From Enterobacter ludwigii (GTDB lineage Bacteria > Pseudomonadota > Gammaproteobacteria > Enterobacterales > Enterobacteriaceae), in the NCBI GenBank assembly GCA_023023105.1, contig CP083824.1, positions 4,154,001-4,218,000 of the forward strand: 64,000 nucleotides of DNA, read 5' to 3'. The notes beneath the pieces are model-generated. The model had not been told where the DNA came from. It was given only the letters and a program-made list of their open reading frames with translations, and searched no databases. This document shows, piece by piece, positions 1 to 13,685 of the stretch. Position 1 is the first letter of the stretch; every line of letters begins with the position of its first letter. The position numbers and the translations under genes are program-made.

Positions 1-1286
1 TTGACTACCACAGTCAACAAATGGCGCTGCCCGCCAGTACCCAGAAGGTGATCACTGCGCTCGCCGCCCTGCTTCAGCTCGGGCCTGATTTTCGTTTTAC
101 CACCACCCTTGAGACCAAAGGCAACGTCGTGGGCGGTGAACTGAAAGGCGATCTTATCGCCCGTTTCGGGGGTGACCCGACATTTAAACGCCAGGATATC
201 CGCAATATGGTTGCGGTGCTGAAAAAATCGGGTGTGCAGAAGATTGATGGCAATGTGCTGATCGACACCTCCATTTTTGCCAGCCACGATAAGGCTCCAG
301 GTTGGCCGTGGAACGACATGACGCAGTGCTTTAGCGCCCCGCCCGCCGCCGCGATTGTTGACCGTAACTGTTTCTCTGTTTCGCTTTACAGCGCACCAAA
401 GCCAGATGATTTAGCGTTTATCCGCGTGGCGTCCTACTACCCGGTCACCATGTTTAGTCAGGTACGCACGCTGGCCAAGGGCTCACCGGATGCGCAGTAT
501 TGCGAACTGGACGTGGTACCAGGCGATCTTAACCGCTTCACGCTGACGGGCTGCCTCACGCAGCGCGCCGATCCGCTGCCGCTGGCCTTTGCGATACAGG
601 ATGGGGCAAGCTATGCGGGTGCCATTCTGAAAGATGAGCTGAAACAAGCGGGAATAACATACTCCGGCACGCTGCTTCGTCAGACGCAGGTCAATCAACC
701 CGGCACGGTCATCGCCAGCAAACAGTCGCCACCGCTGCACGATTTGCTGCGAATTATGCTGAAAAAGTCTGACAACATGATTGCCGACACCGTGTTCCGC
801 ATGATTGGTCACGCGCGCTTTGGCGTGCCAGGTACCTGGCGCGCGGGTTCAGATGCTGTTCGTCAGATCCTGCGACAACAGGCAGGGATCGACCTGGGTA
901 ATACCATCGCCGTCGATGGCTCCGGGTTATCACGCCATAATTTGATCTCCCCGGCCAGCATGATGCAAGTGCTTCAGTACATTGCACAACATGACACTGA
1001 GCTAAACTTTATTTCTATGCTGCCACTTGCCGGGCAGGATGGCACGCTGCAGTACCGCGCCGGGCTTCACGCAGCCGGTGTGGATGGTAAAGTATCCGCT
1101 AAGACAGGTTCATTGCAGGGGGTTTACAACCTTGCAGGCTTCATCACCACCGCCAGCGGACAACGCATGGCATTCGTGCAGTATCTTTCCGGCTATGCCG
1201 TCGAACCAACCGACCAGCGCAATCGTCGTATTCCGCTTGTTCGATTCGAAAGCAGGCTTTATAAGGACATCTACCAGAATAACTAG
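1..1286 (+). CDS. dacB: D-alanyl-D-alanine carboxypeptidase/endopeptidase PBP4 (3' part)
   Basis: Periplasmic low-molecular-mass penicillin-binding protein that trims stem-peptide terminal D-Ala and cleaves D-Ala-mDAP crosslinks. The reading frame is open from base 3 and enters the window inside the gene, so the first ~50 codons including the signal peptide are missing. The ATG at 21 is internal, not a start. The three catalytic motifs of serine peptidase S13 are visible: STQK right after the window edge (nucleophile Ser), SDN near the middle and KTGS near the end. The C-terminus matches E. coli DacB, ending in KDIYQNN. The stop is 2 bases before the next gene, so dacB and the response regulator may be co-transcribed. 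Identity is near certain; only the start is unseen. Confidence 0.97.
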   Translation, partial: DYHSQQMALPASTQKVITALAALLQLGPDFRFTTTLETKGNVVGGELKGDLIARFGGDPTFKRQDIRNMVAVLKKSGVQKIDGNVLIDTSIFASHDKAPGWPWNDMTQCFSAPPAAAIVDRNCFSVSLYSAPKPDDLAFIRVASYYPVTMFSQVRTLAKGSPDAQYCELDVVPGDLNRFTLTGCLTQRADPLPLAFAIQDGASYAGAILKDELKQAGITYSGTLLRQTQVNQPGTVIASKQSPPLHDLLRIMLKKSDNMIADTVFRMIGHARFGVPGTWRAGSDAVRQILRQQAGIDLGNTIAVDGSGLSRHNLISPASMMQVLQYIAQHDTELNFISMLPLAGQDGTLQYRAGLHAAGVDGKVSAKTGSLQGVYNLAGFITTASGQRMAFVQYLSGYAVEPTDQRNRRIPLVRFESRLYKDIYQNN

Positions 1287-1288
1287 CG

Positions 1289-1951
1289 ATGAAACTACTT
1301 ATAGTTGAAGACGATCTGTTATTACAGGAAGGGCTGGCGCTGGGGCTGGCCAATGAAGGGTATGCCCTCGACTGTGCTGGCACAGCGGCAGAGGCGGATG
1401 CTCTGATCCAGAGCGGCGAATACAGTCTGGTGATCCTCGATTTGGGCTTACCTGATAAAGACGGTGCCACGCTGCTCAGTCAGTGGCGACGCCGCGGGAT
1501 CGCTAATCCAGTGTTGATCCTGACAGCACGCGATGCCATTGAAGATCGTATCACTGGCCTCGATGCTGGCGCAGATGATTACCTGGTGAAGCCTTTTGCA
1601 CTGGCAGAGCTTCAGGCCCGCGTCCGGGCGTTAATACGCCGTTATCAGGGTCATAGCGATAACTTACTGACTGATGGCGATATTACGCTGAATCTGCAAA
1701 CCCAGCAGGTACTACGTCAGTCCCAGCCGATTGAGGTGACACCAAAAGAGTTTGCTTTGCTGACGCGCCTGATTATGCGCAGCGGGCAAACGGTACACAG
1801 AGAAACCCTGCAACAGGATATCTACTCCTGGCAGGACGATCCGGGGTCCAATACCCTTGAAGTCCACATTCACAACCTGCGTCGTAAGCTTGGCAAGGAC
1901 CGGATCAAAACCGTCCGTGGCGTTGGCTACCGCCTGGAGAGTCAGAAATGA
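1289..1951 (+). CDS. pmrA: PmrA/BasR-like OmpR-family response regulator
   Basis: A 220-residue response regulator. The receiver domain spans about residues 1-115, with acidic pocket EDD at 7-9, phospho-acceptor Asp51 in LDLGLPD and Lys101 in the VKPFA motif. A winged-helix DNA-binding domain ends in TVRGVGYRL. The sequence is closer to BasR/PmrA than to QseB, notably in the receiver LDLGLPD and in SNTLEVHIHNLR. In E. coli K-12 basRS lies with eptA near 93 min, and no such pair stands between dacB and obgE. This is therefore either a relocated PmrA or a second PmrA-like system. It starts 2 bases after dacB and overlaps the sensor gene by ATGA, so it is translationally coupled to it. The symbol is by similarity; targets are unknown from this window. 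Confidence 0.75.
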   Translation: MKLLIVEDDLLLQEGLALGLANEGYALDCAGTAAEADALIQSGEYSLVILDLGLPDKDGATLLSQWRRRGIANPVLILTARDAIEDRITGLDAGADDYLVKPFALAELQARVRALIRRYQGHSDNLLTDGDITLNLQTQQVLRQSQPIEVTPKEFALLTRLIMRSGQTVHRETLQQDIYSWQDDPGSNTLEVHIHNLRRKLGKDRIKTVRGVGYRLESQK

Positions 1952-2991
1952 ACAGCATGCGTCGGCGATTGATGGTGCTGCTGGCGGTCATTCTGTTATT
2001 TTTCCAACTGATAAGCGTGATCTGGCTGTGGCATGAAAGCCGTGAACAGATTGGTTTTCTGGTCAGTGAGACGTTGTCGGCAAAAGCGCGGAATAATCAC
2101 GTTGAAAAAGAGATCCGTGAAGCGATTGCCTCTCTGCTGGTCCCTTCTCTGGTGATGGTTGGCTTTACGCTGCTTTTCTCTTTCTGGGCAGTGACCTGGA
2201 TAACCCAACCCCTGAATAAACTGCGTGCCAGCCTGGCTAACCGTTCGGCAGATAACTTAACGCCGCTTCCAATGTATTCCGACATGGAAGAAATTGGTGC
2301 CGTCACCACCTCGCTGAATCAGTTGCTCGCCCGGCTGGATAATACCATCCAACAGGAGCGTCTTTTCACCGCAGATGCCGCACACGAACTGCGGACGCCC
2401 CTTGCCGGTATCAGACTCCATCTGGAACTCATGGCGCAATCTGGTTCTCCTCAGGCCGCGACGTTAATTAGCCGTATTGACCAACTCATGCACACCGTTG
2501 AGCAACTGCTGATGCTGGCCCGAGCCGGGCAAGCAATGGCCAGCGGCCATTACGAAACGGTGAACTGGACAGACAATATCATCACCCCACTCAGCCTTGA
2601 GCATGAAGCCAAAGAACATACCGTGATATGGCCTGCTAAAAGTGCGCTCACGGTTCAGGGAGACGCCGTGCTTCTGCGTCTGATGCTGCGTAACCTGCTG
2701 GAGAATGCCGGTCGTTACAGCCCGTCAGGAACAACCATTAAAGTGTCATTAAACGAGGTCGAGGGGGGTACCCAGGTCAGCGTTATCGACCAGGGACCGG
2801 GTATTGCTGAAGCGCACCGACAATCAATCACTGAACCGTTCCGCCGTCTTGATCAGCGTTTCGGTGGTAGCGGTCTGGGGCTGAGTATTGTTCAGCGCAT
2901 CGTGCAACTCCACCGTGGCAAGCTGACGCTTGATAACGGTGCTGAGGGCGGTTTAATCGCCAGCTGTTGGTTGCCCTCAACGCTGGAATAA
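1948..2991 (+). CDS. pmrB: PmrB/BasS-like sensor histidine kinase
   Basis: A 347-residue inner-membrane histidine kinase, partner of the preceding regulator (4-base overlap). Transmembrane segments lie at about residues 8-28 and 62-84, flanking a very short periplasmic loop of roughly 30 residues. A HAMP linker follows, then HisKA with phospho-acceptor His146 in AAHELRTP. The HATPase region has N-box RNLLENAGRYSP, G1 DQGPGIAE and G2 GSGLGLSIV. The loop carries an EIRE (ExxE) motif at 55-58; in PmrB of Salmonella, ExxE motifs in the loop bind Fe(III). Whether this sensor reads metal, antimicrobial peptides or something else is inference. A bidirectional terminator follows directly. Confidence 0.75.
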   Translation: MNSMRRRLMVLLAVILLFFQLISVIWLWHESREQIGFLVSETLSAKARNNHVEKEIREAIASLLVPSLVMVGFTLLFSFWAVTWITQPLNKLRASLANRSADNLTPLPMYSDMEEIGAVTTSLNQLLARLDNTIQQERLFTADAAHELRTPLAGIRLHLELMAQSGSPQAATLISRIDQLMHTVEQLLMLARAGQAMASGHYETVNWTDNIITPLSLEHEAKEHTVIWPAKSALTVQGDAVLLRLMLRNLLENAGRYSPSGTTIKVSLNEVEGGTQVSVIDQGPGIAEAHRQSITEPFRRLDQRFGGSGLGLSIVQRIVQLHRGKLTLDNGAEGGLIASCWLPSTLE

Positions 2992-2993
2992 AA

Positions 2994-3017
2994 AAAGCCC
3001 CTCGAACGAGGGGCTTT
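2994..3017. terminator. Bidirectional intrinsic terminator between pmrB and obgE
   Basis: A perfect GC-rich stem, AAAGCCCCTCG paired with CGAGGGGCTTT, with an A-run on the left and a short T-run on the right. It lies between two convergent genes and can stop transcripts from both sides. Confidence 0.85.
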
Positions 3018-3026
3018 GAACTGATA

Positions 3027-4214
<1,188 letters not shown>

Positions 4215-5180
4215 TCATTCGCCTGAGCGGGGGACTACTACAACCGCTTCATTTTTGCGCCAACGTCCCCAAAGACGATGACCAATGGCGGAATACATCG
4301 CGCCCGCAACCACGACAAACGCACCGAGATAACCCAACAAGTTGAGCATCGGTCTGACGAAGACATCGGGCCAGGCCATTGATAACAAATCTGAAAATAA
4401 CAGCGTAAACAGCGGAGTCAGCGTGATTAACGCGCTCACCTGTGCTGCCTGCCAGCGCGCCATCGCTTCGGCCAGCGCGCCATAACCGACCAGCGTATTC
4501 AGTCCACAAAAAATGAGACACGCCAGTTGCCAGTCGCTAAGCTGGGCAATCACACCCGGCTTTGCTAATGGCAGCAATGCTATTGTACACAAAGTGTACA
4601 GCAAAAAGAGGATCTGCTGTGAGGCCAGACGTCGCAATAACACCTTTTGCGCGACGCCATAACTCACCCAGACCGCTGCTGCTCCTACGCCGAAGATCAC
4701 ACCCCAGGTGTAATCCGTCAGCCGGGTAAAAATCTCTATCAGACTGGTGTTGAAGAACATCACCAGACCGCATAGCAGCATGCTCGCCCCGACAATCTGC
4801 GTACCGCGCATCTTCTCCTTGAGGATAAAGACGCTGGCGACCATCATGCCCACCGGTGAAAGCTGACCAATCACCTGCGACGCCGTGGGGCTGAGATATT
4901 GCAGGGAAGAGCTGAACAGGATGAAGTTACCGAACAGACCGCCCGTCGCGATAGCCAGCAATACCAGCCAGCGCGGTTTACGGAAGAGCCGCAAGGGAGG
5001 AAGCTTACCTTTGACAGCCAGGATGGCCCCGAGACCGATGCTTGCCATCAGAAAGCGATAAAAGACCACCGTAGGCGGCTCCATCACTTCCAGTACCTGC
5101 TTCATTGCAATTGGCAGGGCACCCCAGCACATTGCGGTGGTGAGCGCCAAAAGAATACCGATGCCGGCCTGCTGCTTCAT
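4215..5180 (-). CDS. yhbE: EamA/DMT-family membrane transporter YhbE
   Basis: A 321-residue inner-membrane protein with about ten hydrophobic segments arranged as two EamA repeats, typical of drug/metabolite transporters. The substrate is not established. It sits between rpmA and obgE exactly as in E. coli, but a terminator-like hairpin separates it from rpmA, so its expression may depend on read-through. The start is the ATG opening MKQQAGIGI. The C-terminal tail after the last segment is short and charged. Confidence 0.93.
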   Translation of the reverse strand: MKQQAGIGILLALTTAMCWGALPIAMKQVLEVMEPPTVVFYRFLMASIGLGAILAVKGKLPPLRLFRKPRWLVLLAIATGGLFGNFILFSSSLQYLSPTASQVIGQLSPVGMMVASVFILKEKMRGTQIVGASMLLCGLVMFFNTSLIEIFTRLTDYTWGVIFGVGAAAVWVSYGVAQKVLLRRLASQQILFLLYTLCTIALLPLAKPGVIAQLSDWQLACLIFCGLNTLVGYGALAEAMARWQAAQVSALITLTPLFTLLFSDLLSMAWPDVFVRPMLNLLGYLGAFVVVAGAMYSAIGHRLWGRWRKNEAVVVVPRSGE

Positions 5181-5222
5181 GCCCGTTTTCCCTACAGAAA
5201 AAATTACCGGGTTTCCAATGTA

Positions 5223-5251
5223 AAAAGCCCCGCAACAGGGTGCGGGGCTTT
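5223..5251 (-). terminator. Terminator after rpmA
   Basis: On the minus strand the stem AAAGCCCCGC/GCGGGGCTTT is followed by a T-run. It lies 26 bases past the rpmA stop and would attenuate transcription into yhbE-obgE. Confidence 0.8.
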
Positions 5252-5276
5252 AATCCGTTACCGGACCGAGAAAACC

Positions 5277-5534
<258 letters not shown>

Positions 5535-5553
5535 TTAAATCTCTCCTCAGGTC

Positions 5554-5919
<366 letters not shown>

Positions 5920-5935
5920 TCACAATAGGGCGCGA

Positions 5936-5964
5936 ATATTACGCAAAACGCGAGCCTTTGACAA
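5936..5964 (-). promoter_or_regulatory. Sigma-70 promoter of the rplU-rpmA operon
   Basis: On the minus strand TTGTCA (-35, at 5959-5964) and TAATAT (-10, at 5936-5941) are separated by exactly 17 bases. It starts an approximately 60-base leader before rplU. By-eye match only. Confidence 0.7.
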
Positions 5965-6122
5965 GTGCTACCGTCAATACATGAAGAAAAAAAACACAAC
6001 ACGTACGGTAACGTTTATCTGAGCCGTTTTTTCAGTACAATCAGCACTACTATTGATAAACCGAAACCCTTCGTTACCCCATTGAAGATGGGATCAACAG
6101 GATAAAAAGCCCGGCTTTTGCG

Positions 6123-7094
6123 ATGAATTTAGAAAAAATCAACGAGTTAACCGCGCAAGATATGGCGGGTGTGAATGCAGCAATCCTGGAGCAACTCAAC
6201 TCTGATGTTCAACTGATCAATCAGTTGGGCTATTACATCGTCAGCGGCGGCGGTAAACGCATTCGCCCGATGATTGCTATTCTGGCTGCCAGAGCCGTTG
6301 GCTATCAGGGAAATGCCCACGTGACTATCGCAGCACTTATCGAATTTATTCACACGGCGACGCTTCTGCATGACGACGTTGTGGATGAATCGGATATGCG
6401 TCGTGGTAAAGCCACGGCAAACGCTGCATTCGGAAACGCAGCCAGCGTTCTGGTGGGGGATTTTATCTATACCCGCGCCTTCCAGATGATGACCAGCCTG
6501 GGCTCTCTGAAAGTACTGGAAGTGATGTCTGAGGCCGTTAACGTGATCGCTGAAGGCGAAGTGCTGCAGCTGATGAACGTCAACGACCCTGACATCACCG
6601 AAGAAAACTACATGCGCGTGATTTACAGCAAAACCGCGCGCCTGTTTGAAGCAGCTGCCCAGTGCTCCGGTATTCTGGCGGACTGTACCGAAGCACAGGA
6701 AAAAGGCCTGCAGGATTACGGTCGTTATCTGGGGACCGCATTCCAGTTAATTGATGATTTGCTGGACTACAGTGCTGACGGCGAAACGCTCGGCAAAAAC
6801 GTGGGTGATGACCTGAACGAAGGCAAACCCACCCTGCCACTGCTTCATGCTATGCGTAACGGTTCAGCCGAACAGGCAAAAATGATCCGTGAAGCGATTG
6901 AGCAGGGAAATGGCCGTCATCTGCTGGAACCTGTGCTGGAAACCATGGCAATCTGCGGATCGCTGGAATGGACACGCCAACGTGCGGAAGAAGAAGCCGA
7001 CAAAGCCATCGAAGCTCTTCAGGTCATTCCCGACAGCCCATGGCGCGATGCACTGATTGCGCTGGCCCACATCGCCGTTCAGCGAGACCGTTAA
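6123..7094 (+). CDS. ispB: Octaprenyl diphosphate synthase
   Basis: Makes the C40 side chain of ubiquinone and menaquinone from FPP and IPP. The 323-residue length equals E. coli IspB. The first Asp-rich motif HDDVVDE and the second IDDLLDY, both binding Mg-diphosphate, are intact. It is transcribed divergently from rplU across a 257-base gap. The start MNLEKINELTAQ is conserved. Confidence 0.98.
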   Translation: MNLEKINELTAQDMAGVNAAILEQLNSDVQLINQLGYYIVSGGGKRIRPMIAILAARAVGYQGNAHVTIAALIEFIHTATLLHDDVVDESDMRRGKATANAAFGNAASVLVGDFIYTRAFQMMTSLGSLKVLEVMSEAVNVIAEGEVLQLMNVNDPDITEENYMRVIYSKTARLFEAAAQCSGILADCTEAQEKGLQDYGRYLGTAFQLIDDLLDYSADGETLGKNVGDDLNEGKPTLPLLHAMRNGSAEQAKMIREAIEQGNGRHLLEPVLETMAICGSLEWTRQRAEEEADKAIEALQVIPDSPWRDALIALAHIAVQRDR

Positions 7095-7104
7095 TCCCTC
7101 CTGC

Positions 7105-7131
7105 ATCTCCCTGCGGCCATCGCGGGGAGAT
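7105..7131. other. Hairpin after ispB
   Basis: Inverted repeat ATCTCCC-GCG paired with CGC-GGGAGAT, just after the ispB stop. No clear T-run follows, so it may be a weak terminator or an mRNA 3'-end stabiliser. Confidence 0.5.
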
Positions 7132-7324
7132 TCCAGCACACACCTGTAAATTCCGTGTCCATGTAAATTCATCGGTTTAAAGGCCGCATGAATAAAGCCA
7201 TGCCTTATTCTGAATATCCCTTCCAGTAACGCGAACTTTTTAGAACAAGAGTTTGAAATGGGTATAGTAAGCCTGTCGTTTCAGAAGAAACGGCGTGAGT
7301 AAATCCGAACTTAAGGACAGCGTT

Positions 7325-7612
7325 ATGGATACGAAATTTATCGACTGGCACACGGCAGATATCATTGCGGCACTGCGCAAAAAAGGCACTTCACTGGCAG
7401 CTGAATCTCGCCGCAATGGCCTGAGTTCTTCTACCCTGGCAAACGCCCTGACTCGTCCCTGGCCAAAGGGAGAATTAATTATCGCAACGGCGCTGGATAC
7501 GCATCCGTGGGTGATCTGGCCCTCGCGTTACCACGATCCCATTACCCATGAATTTATCGACAGATCGCGCATGATTCGCCAGAAAAAAGCAAAGAAAAAA
7601 CCGCAGGAATAA
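7325..7612 (+). CDS. sfsB: Nlp/SfsB-family DNA-binding regulator
   Basis: A small basic regulator of about 95 residues (Ner-like, phage-derived fold) with a helix-turn-helix around SLAAESRRNGLSSSTLANAL. E. coli SfsB (Nlp) was found as a maltose-metabolism activator in crp mutants. I choose the ATG at 7325, preceded by AAGGA, over the upstream GTG at 7295 because the family begins with FIDWH right after the start. It lies between ispB and murA, as in E. coli. Confidence 0.92.
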   Translation: MDTKFIDWHTADIIAALRKKGTSLAAESRRNGLSSSTLANALTRPWPKGELIIATALDTHPWVIWPSRYHDPITHEFIDRSRMIRQKKAKKKPQE

Positions 7613-7673
7613 TGCGATTTTTGACAGGAACAGCAACCCCCCGGTCATTGCTGGCAGGGGGCTGCCGGAACGA

Positions 7674-8978
<1,305 letters not shown>

Positions 8979-8983
8979 TCAGC

Positions 8984-9238
8984 TCAAAAACCGTTTAGTT
9001 TGCGATCGCGTGCCCACTCTTGCGGGGTGAACGCTTTAATCGACAGGGCGTGGATGCGGTTATCCGCAATATATTCCATCAGCGGCGCGTACACAGCCTG
9101 CTGCTTCTTCACACGGCTCATACCGTCGAACATCTCACCCACAGCAATAACCTGGAAGTGACTGCCATCGCCAGTGACGTGGGCTTCCTGAAGGGAGAGT
9201 GCATTCATCAGCACTGTCTGGATTTCATGATTTTCCAT
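8984..9238 (-). CDS. ibaG: BolA-family protein IbaG
   Basis: An 84-residue BolA/IbaG protein. The family partners monothiol glutaredoxins in iron-sulfur handling and influences acid resistance and envelope. The BolA core runs through [12 protein letters not shown] and RVKKQQ, with the conserved His in [15 protein letters not shown]. It starts MENHEIQ, lies between mlaB and murA as in E. coli, and is separated from mlaB by a terminator-like hairpin. Confidence 0.95.
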   Translation of the reverse strand: MENHEIQTVLMNALSLQEAHVTGDGSHFQVIAVGEMFDGMSRVKKQQAVYAPLMEYIADNRIHALSIKAFTPQEWARDRKLNGF

Positions 9239-9310
9239 GGGCTCTTAATCATCTGATAGTGAAAACAAGCCCAACATCTTAGAGCAAAGTGACGTCGTCT
9301 TAAACAAGCA

Positions 9311-9342
9311 AAAAGCCCCGACGATGAAACTGTCAGGGCTTT
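9311..9342 (-). terminator. Terminator-like hairpin between mlaB and ibaG
   Basis: Minus-strand stem AAAGCCC/GGGCTTT with an extra GAC/GTC inner arm, followed by a T-rich run. It probably ends most mla transcripts before ibaG-murA. Confidence 0.65.
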
Positions 9343-9364
9343 CAGAAGTAACGCACTGAAAATA

Positions 9365-9658
9365 CTAACGAGGCAGCACGTCGTGAGGGAGATTGTAGAG
9401 CTGCGCGAGGGTAACGACATTATCACTCGCGCCGTGAAGCTTGACGCTTTGCCCCTGCTTTTTCCCCACGGCAACCAGATGGGCGAGCAGCGCAATACCT
9501 GCTGTATCAACCCGTGTGACCTCGGTTAAGTCGATGAGCGTCACACCCTGCATCGCTTCATGACGTTTGTCCCACAATGGGTTCAGCAGATCCTGATCAA
9601 GTTCACCGGACAGCTTTAATGTCTCGCCTTCACGCGACCAGCTGAGTTGCTGAGACAT
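9365..9658 (-). CDS. mlaB: Phospholipid ABC transporter STAS subunit MlaB
   Basis: A 97-residue STAS-domain protein. In the family it binds the ATPase MlaF and is needed for assembly and activity of the inner-membrane MlaFEDB complex. The STAS core lies around TRVDTAGIALLAHL; the Thr of DTAG is at the functionally important position. It overlaps mlaC by one base (TAATG), so translation is coupled. Confidence 0.96.
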   Translation of the reverse strand: MSQQLSWSREGETLKLSGELDQDLLNPLWDKRHEAMQGVTLIDLTEVTRVDTAGIALLAHLVAVGKKQGQSVKLHGASDNVVTLAQLYNLPHDVLPR

Positions 9659-10293
9659 TACTTCTTCTCATCCAGTGTAATTTTCTGACGAGAAATAGAC
9701 TGCAGCTGCGCGGTAAGGCCATCAATACCTTTGGTACGCAGCAGGTCGCTCCACTCGTTCTGTTTGGTGGTGATCATGCTTACCCCTTCGGCAATCATGT
9801 CATACGCCTGCCAGTGCCCCGTCTGGCTGTTTTTACGCCACTGGAAATCCAGACGAACCGGCGGACGGCCGTTAGGATCGTTGATGGTCACGCGGATAGG
9901 TACGATGGTCGCATCGCCCAGCGGCTGCTCAGGCGCAATCTGATAGGTCTGACCATGGTACATCGCCAGCGCCTGGCCATAAGCCTGTTTCAGGTATTCA
10001 CGGAACGCGGCAAAGTAAGCATCACGCTGCGCGGGGGTCGCATCTTTGTAATAACGTCCCAGCACCAGCGCACCTGCATATTTGATCTGCACATACGGCA
10101 GCAGTTCCTGATCGACAACATCACGCAGATAATCAGGATTAGCACGAATTTTAGGTTGCTCGTTTTTAAGACGGTCGAAAGTCTTCTTGGCCGCTTCGTC
10201 CATCTGTTTGTACGGGTTACTCTGATCCGCAGCGTGGGCTGCGGTGAGAGGGGCAATGACCAGCATGGCAACCATTAACAGTCGTTTAAACAT
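9658..10293 (-). CDS. mlaC: Periplasmic phospholipid-binding protein MlaC
   Basis: A soluble carrier shuttling phospholipid between the outer-membrane MlaA-porin complex and the inner-membrane MlaFEDB complex. It is 211 residues with a clear Sec signal peptide (about residues 1-21, ending AHA before ADQSN). It lies between mlaD (18-base gap) and mlaB (overlap) in the standard operon order. Confidence 0.98.
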   Translation of the reverse strand: MFKRLLMVAMLVIAPLTAAHAADQSNPYKQMDEAAKKTFDRLKNEQPKIRANPDYLRDVVDQELLPYVQIKYAGALVLGRYYKDATPAQRDAYFAAFREYLKQAYGQALAMYHGQTYQIAPEQPLGDATIVPIRVTINDPNGRPPVRLDFQWRKNSQTGHWQAYDMIAEGVSMITTKQNEWSDLLRTKGIDGLTAQLQSISRQKITLDEKK

Positions 10294-10311
10294 GAATGAC
10301 TTCTCCTGAAA

Positions 10312-10860
10312 TTAATTCGTCGTGCCAGATGTCGGTGCGACGTTGGTGTGATCTTCAGTCTGCGCAGGGGCAGCATCGGATTTTTTCTCATCCCCTTTAC
10401 TGTTGTAAAGGAACTGACCAATCATATCCTCCAGCACCATTGCGGACTTCGTATCCTGGATAACACTGCCGTCTTTAAGGATAGTCGTTCCGAGCTCTGG
10501 GTCTTCAAAACCGACGTTAAGCGCCAGATATTGTTCACCCAGCAGGCCGGAAGTCCGGATCGAAAGAGAACTGGTGTCCGGAATATGGTTATAACGCTCT
10601 TCGATATCCATCGCGACGCGTGGGAGATAGGTTTTCTCATCAAGCGTAATGTCCGACACACGGCCGATCACCACGCCACCAATACGTACCGGTGAACGCG
10701 CCTTCAGCCCGCCGATATTATCGAAGGTGGCATAAATACGATATGTCGGCTCGGTGCGGACAGATGTGATATCCGCCGCTCGCAGGCAGATAAACAGCGC
10801 CGCCAGCAGTGCCAGTAACAGGAACACGCCGACCCAAATTTCATTTTTTCTCGTTTGCAT
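10312..10860 (-). CDS. mlaD: MCE-domain protein MlaD
   Basis: A single-span inner-membrane protein forming the hexameric MCE ring of the Mla complex. It is 182 residues. The transmembrane segment is at about 8-26, the MCE domain at about 38-115 (TFDNIGGLKARSPVRIGGV) and the C-terminus is low-complexity and polar. I choose MQTRKNEIWVG as start rather than the in-frame ATG 5 codons upstream, matching the family. Confidence 0.97.
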   Translation of the reverse strand: MQTRKNEIWVGVFLLLALLAALFICLRAADITSVRTEPTYRIYATFDNIGGLKARSPVRIGGVVIGRVSDITLDEKTYLPRVAMDIEERYNHIPDTSSLSIRTSGLLGEQYLALNVGFEDPELGTTILKDGSVIQDTKSAMVLEDMIGQFLYNSKGDEKKSDAAPAQTEDHTNVAPTSGTTN

Positions 10861-10864
10861 GAAC

Positions 10865-12467
<1,603 letters not shown>

Positions 12468-12694
12468 TTATTGTTCCTTTCTTACCCTGCTCACATTAAG
12501 GCATGCAGCCTGAATCAGCCCCAAACTCAGCATTTTTACAGAATAATAGCCGTTGAGGTTAGCGAAAGCTGGCATTTGTTTTACTTTTCCGGCGCATAAA
12601 GTCAAAATTAGGAATTCGTTACGCCTCAGACAGTATGCAGTCCAGCCATTCCCGCGCGATGGACCGACGAGTATACCTGAAGAAAGGACTTTTG

Positions 12695-13672
12695 ATGCTT
12701 TTAGCAACAGCACTGTTAATAATTGGTTTACTTTTGGTGGTCTACAGTGCTGACCGTTTAGTGTTTGCTGCATCTATCCTGTGTCGTCTGACTGGCGTAC
12801 CGCCTGTTGTCATCGGGATGACCGTTGTCAGTGTTGGAACGTCGCTTCCTGAAATCATCGTCTCTGTTTCAGCATCGCTGCATGGTCAGGTAGACCTGGC
12901 TATTGGCACCGCGATTGGCTCGAACATCGTCAATATATTACTGATTTTAGGCCTGGCGGCACTGCTCCACCCATTTCGCGTACATTCCGATGTTCTGCGC
13001 CGTGAATTGCCGCTAATGTTAATCGTAAGCCTGCTGGCAGGGTGCGTATTTTATGATGGCGTACTGAGCTACAGCGACGGCATTTTCTTGCTGGCGCTGG
13101 CCGTCATTTGGCTGCTGTATAGTGTTAAAATCGCCCGCCAGGCTGAAAAGCTGGGTCAGGATAGCCTGACTCGGGAGCAGGTTGCCGAACTCCCGCGGGA
13201 GGGCACGCTGCCTGTAGCACTACTTTGGCTTGGCGTCGCGCTGATCATCATGCCAATGGCAACGCGCATGGTCGTCGACAACGCGACAGTACTGGCGAAC
13301 TATTTTGCCATCAGTGAACTGACCATTGGCCTGACGGTCATTGCCATCGGCACCAGCCTGCCGGAGCTGGCCACGGCCATTGCGGGAGCACGTAAAGGTG
13401 AAGATGACATTGCCATTGGCAATATCATCGGTTCCAACATTTTTAATATCGCGATTGTGATGGGCCTGCCGGCCCTGATAACGCCCGGGCCTTTTAACCC
13501 CCTGGCGTTTTCACGCGATTACGGTGTGATGTTGCTGGTCAGCGTGATATTTGCCCTGCTCTGCTGGCGGCGGCAACGCCAGATCGGCAAAGGCGCAGGC
13601 GCGCTGTTGACGGGTGGATTTATCGTATGGATGGCGATGCTGTACTGGCTCTCGCCTCTTCTCTCTGGGTAA
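12695..13672 (+). CDS. yrbG: Calcium/sodium:proton antiporter-family protein YrbG
   Basis: A 325-residue CaCA-superfamily membrane protein with two inverted repeats. Each repeat carries the alpha motif (GTSLPEIIVS and GTSLPELATA, each followed by GSNIxNI). The cation specificity in bacteria is not settled. I choose the ATG at 12695 (MLLATALLI), preceded by GAAAGG, over the in-frame ATG at 12635, because it gives the family length. It heads the yrbG-kdsD-kdsC-lptCAB run. Confidence 0.95.
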   Translation: MLLATALLIIGLLLVVYSADRLVFAASILCRLTGVPPVVIGMTVVSVGTSLPEIIVSVSASLHGQVDLAIGTAIGSNIVNILLILGLAALLHPFRVHSDVLRRELPLMLIVSLLAGCVFYDGVLSYSDGIFLLALAVIWLLYSVKIARQAEKLGQDSLTREQVAELPREGTLPVALLWLGVALIIMPMATRMVVDNATVLANYFAISELTIGLTVIAIGTSLPELATAIAGARKGEDDIAIGNIIGSNIFNIAIVMGLPALITPGPFNPLAFSRDYGVMLLVSVIFALLCWRRQRQIGKGAGALLTGGFIVWMAMLYWLSPLLSG

Positions 13673-13685
13673 ACGGAAACGCATT

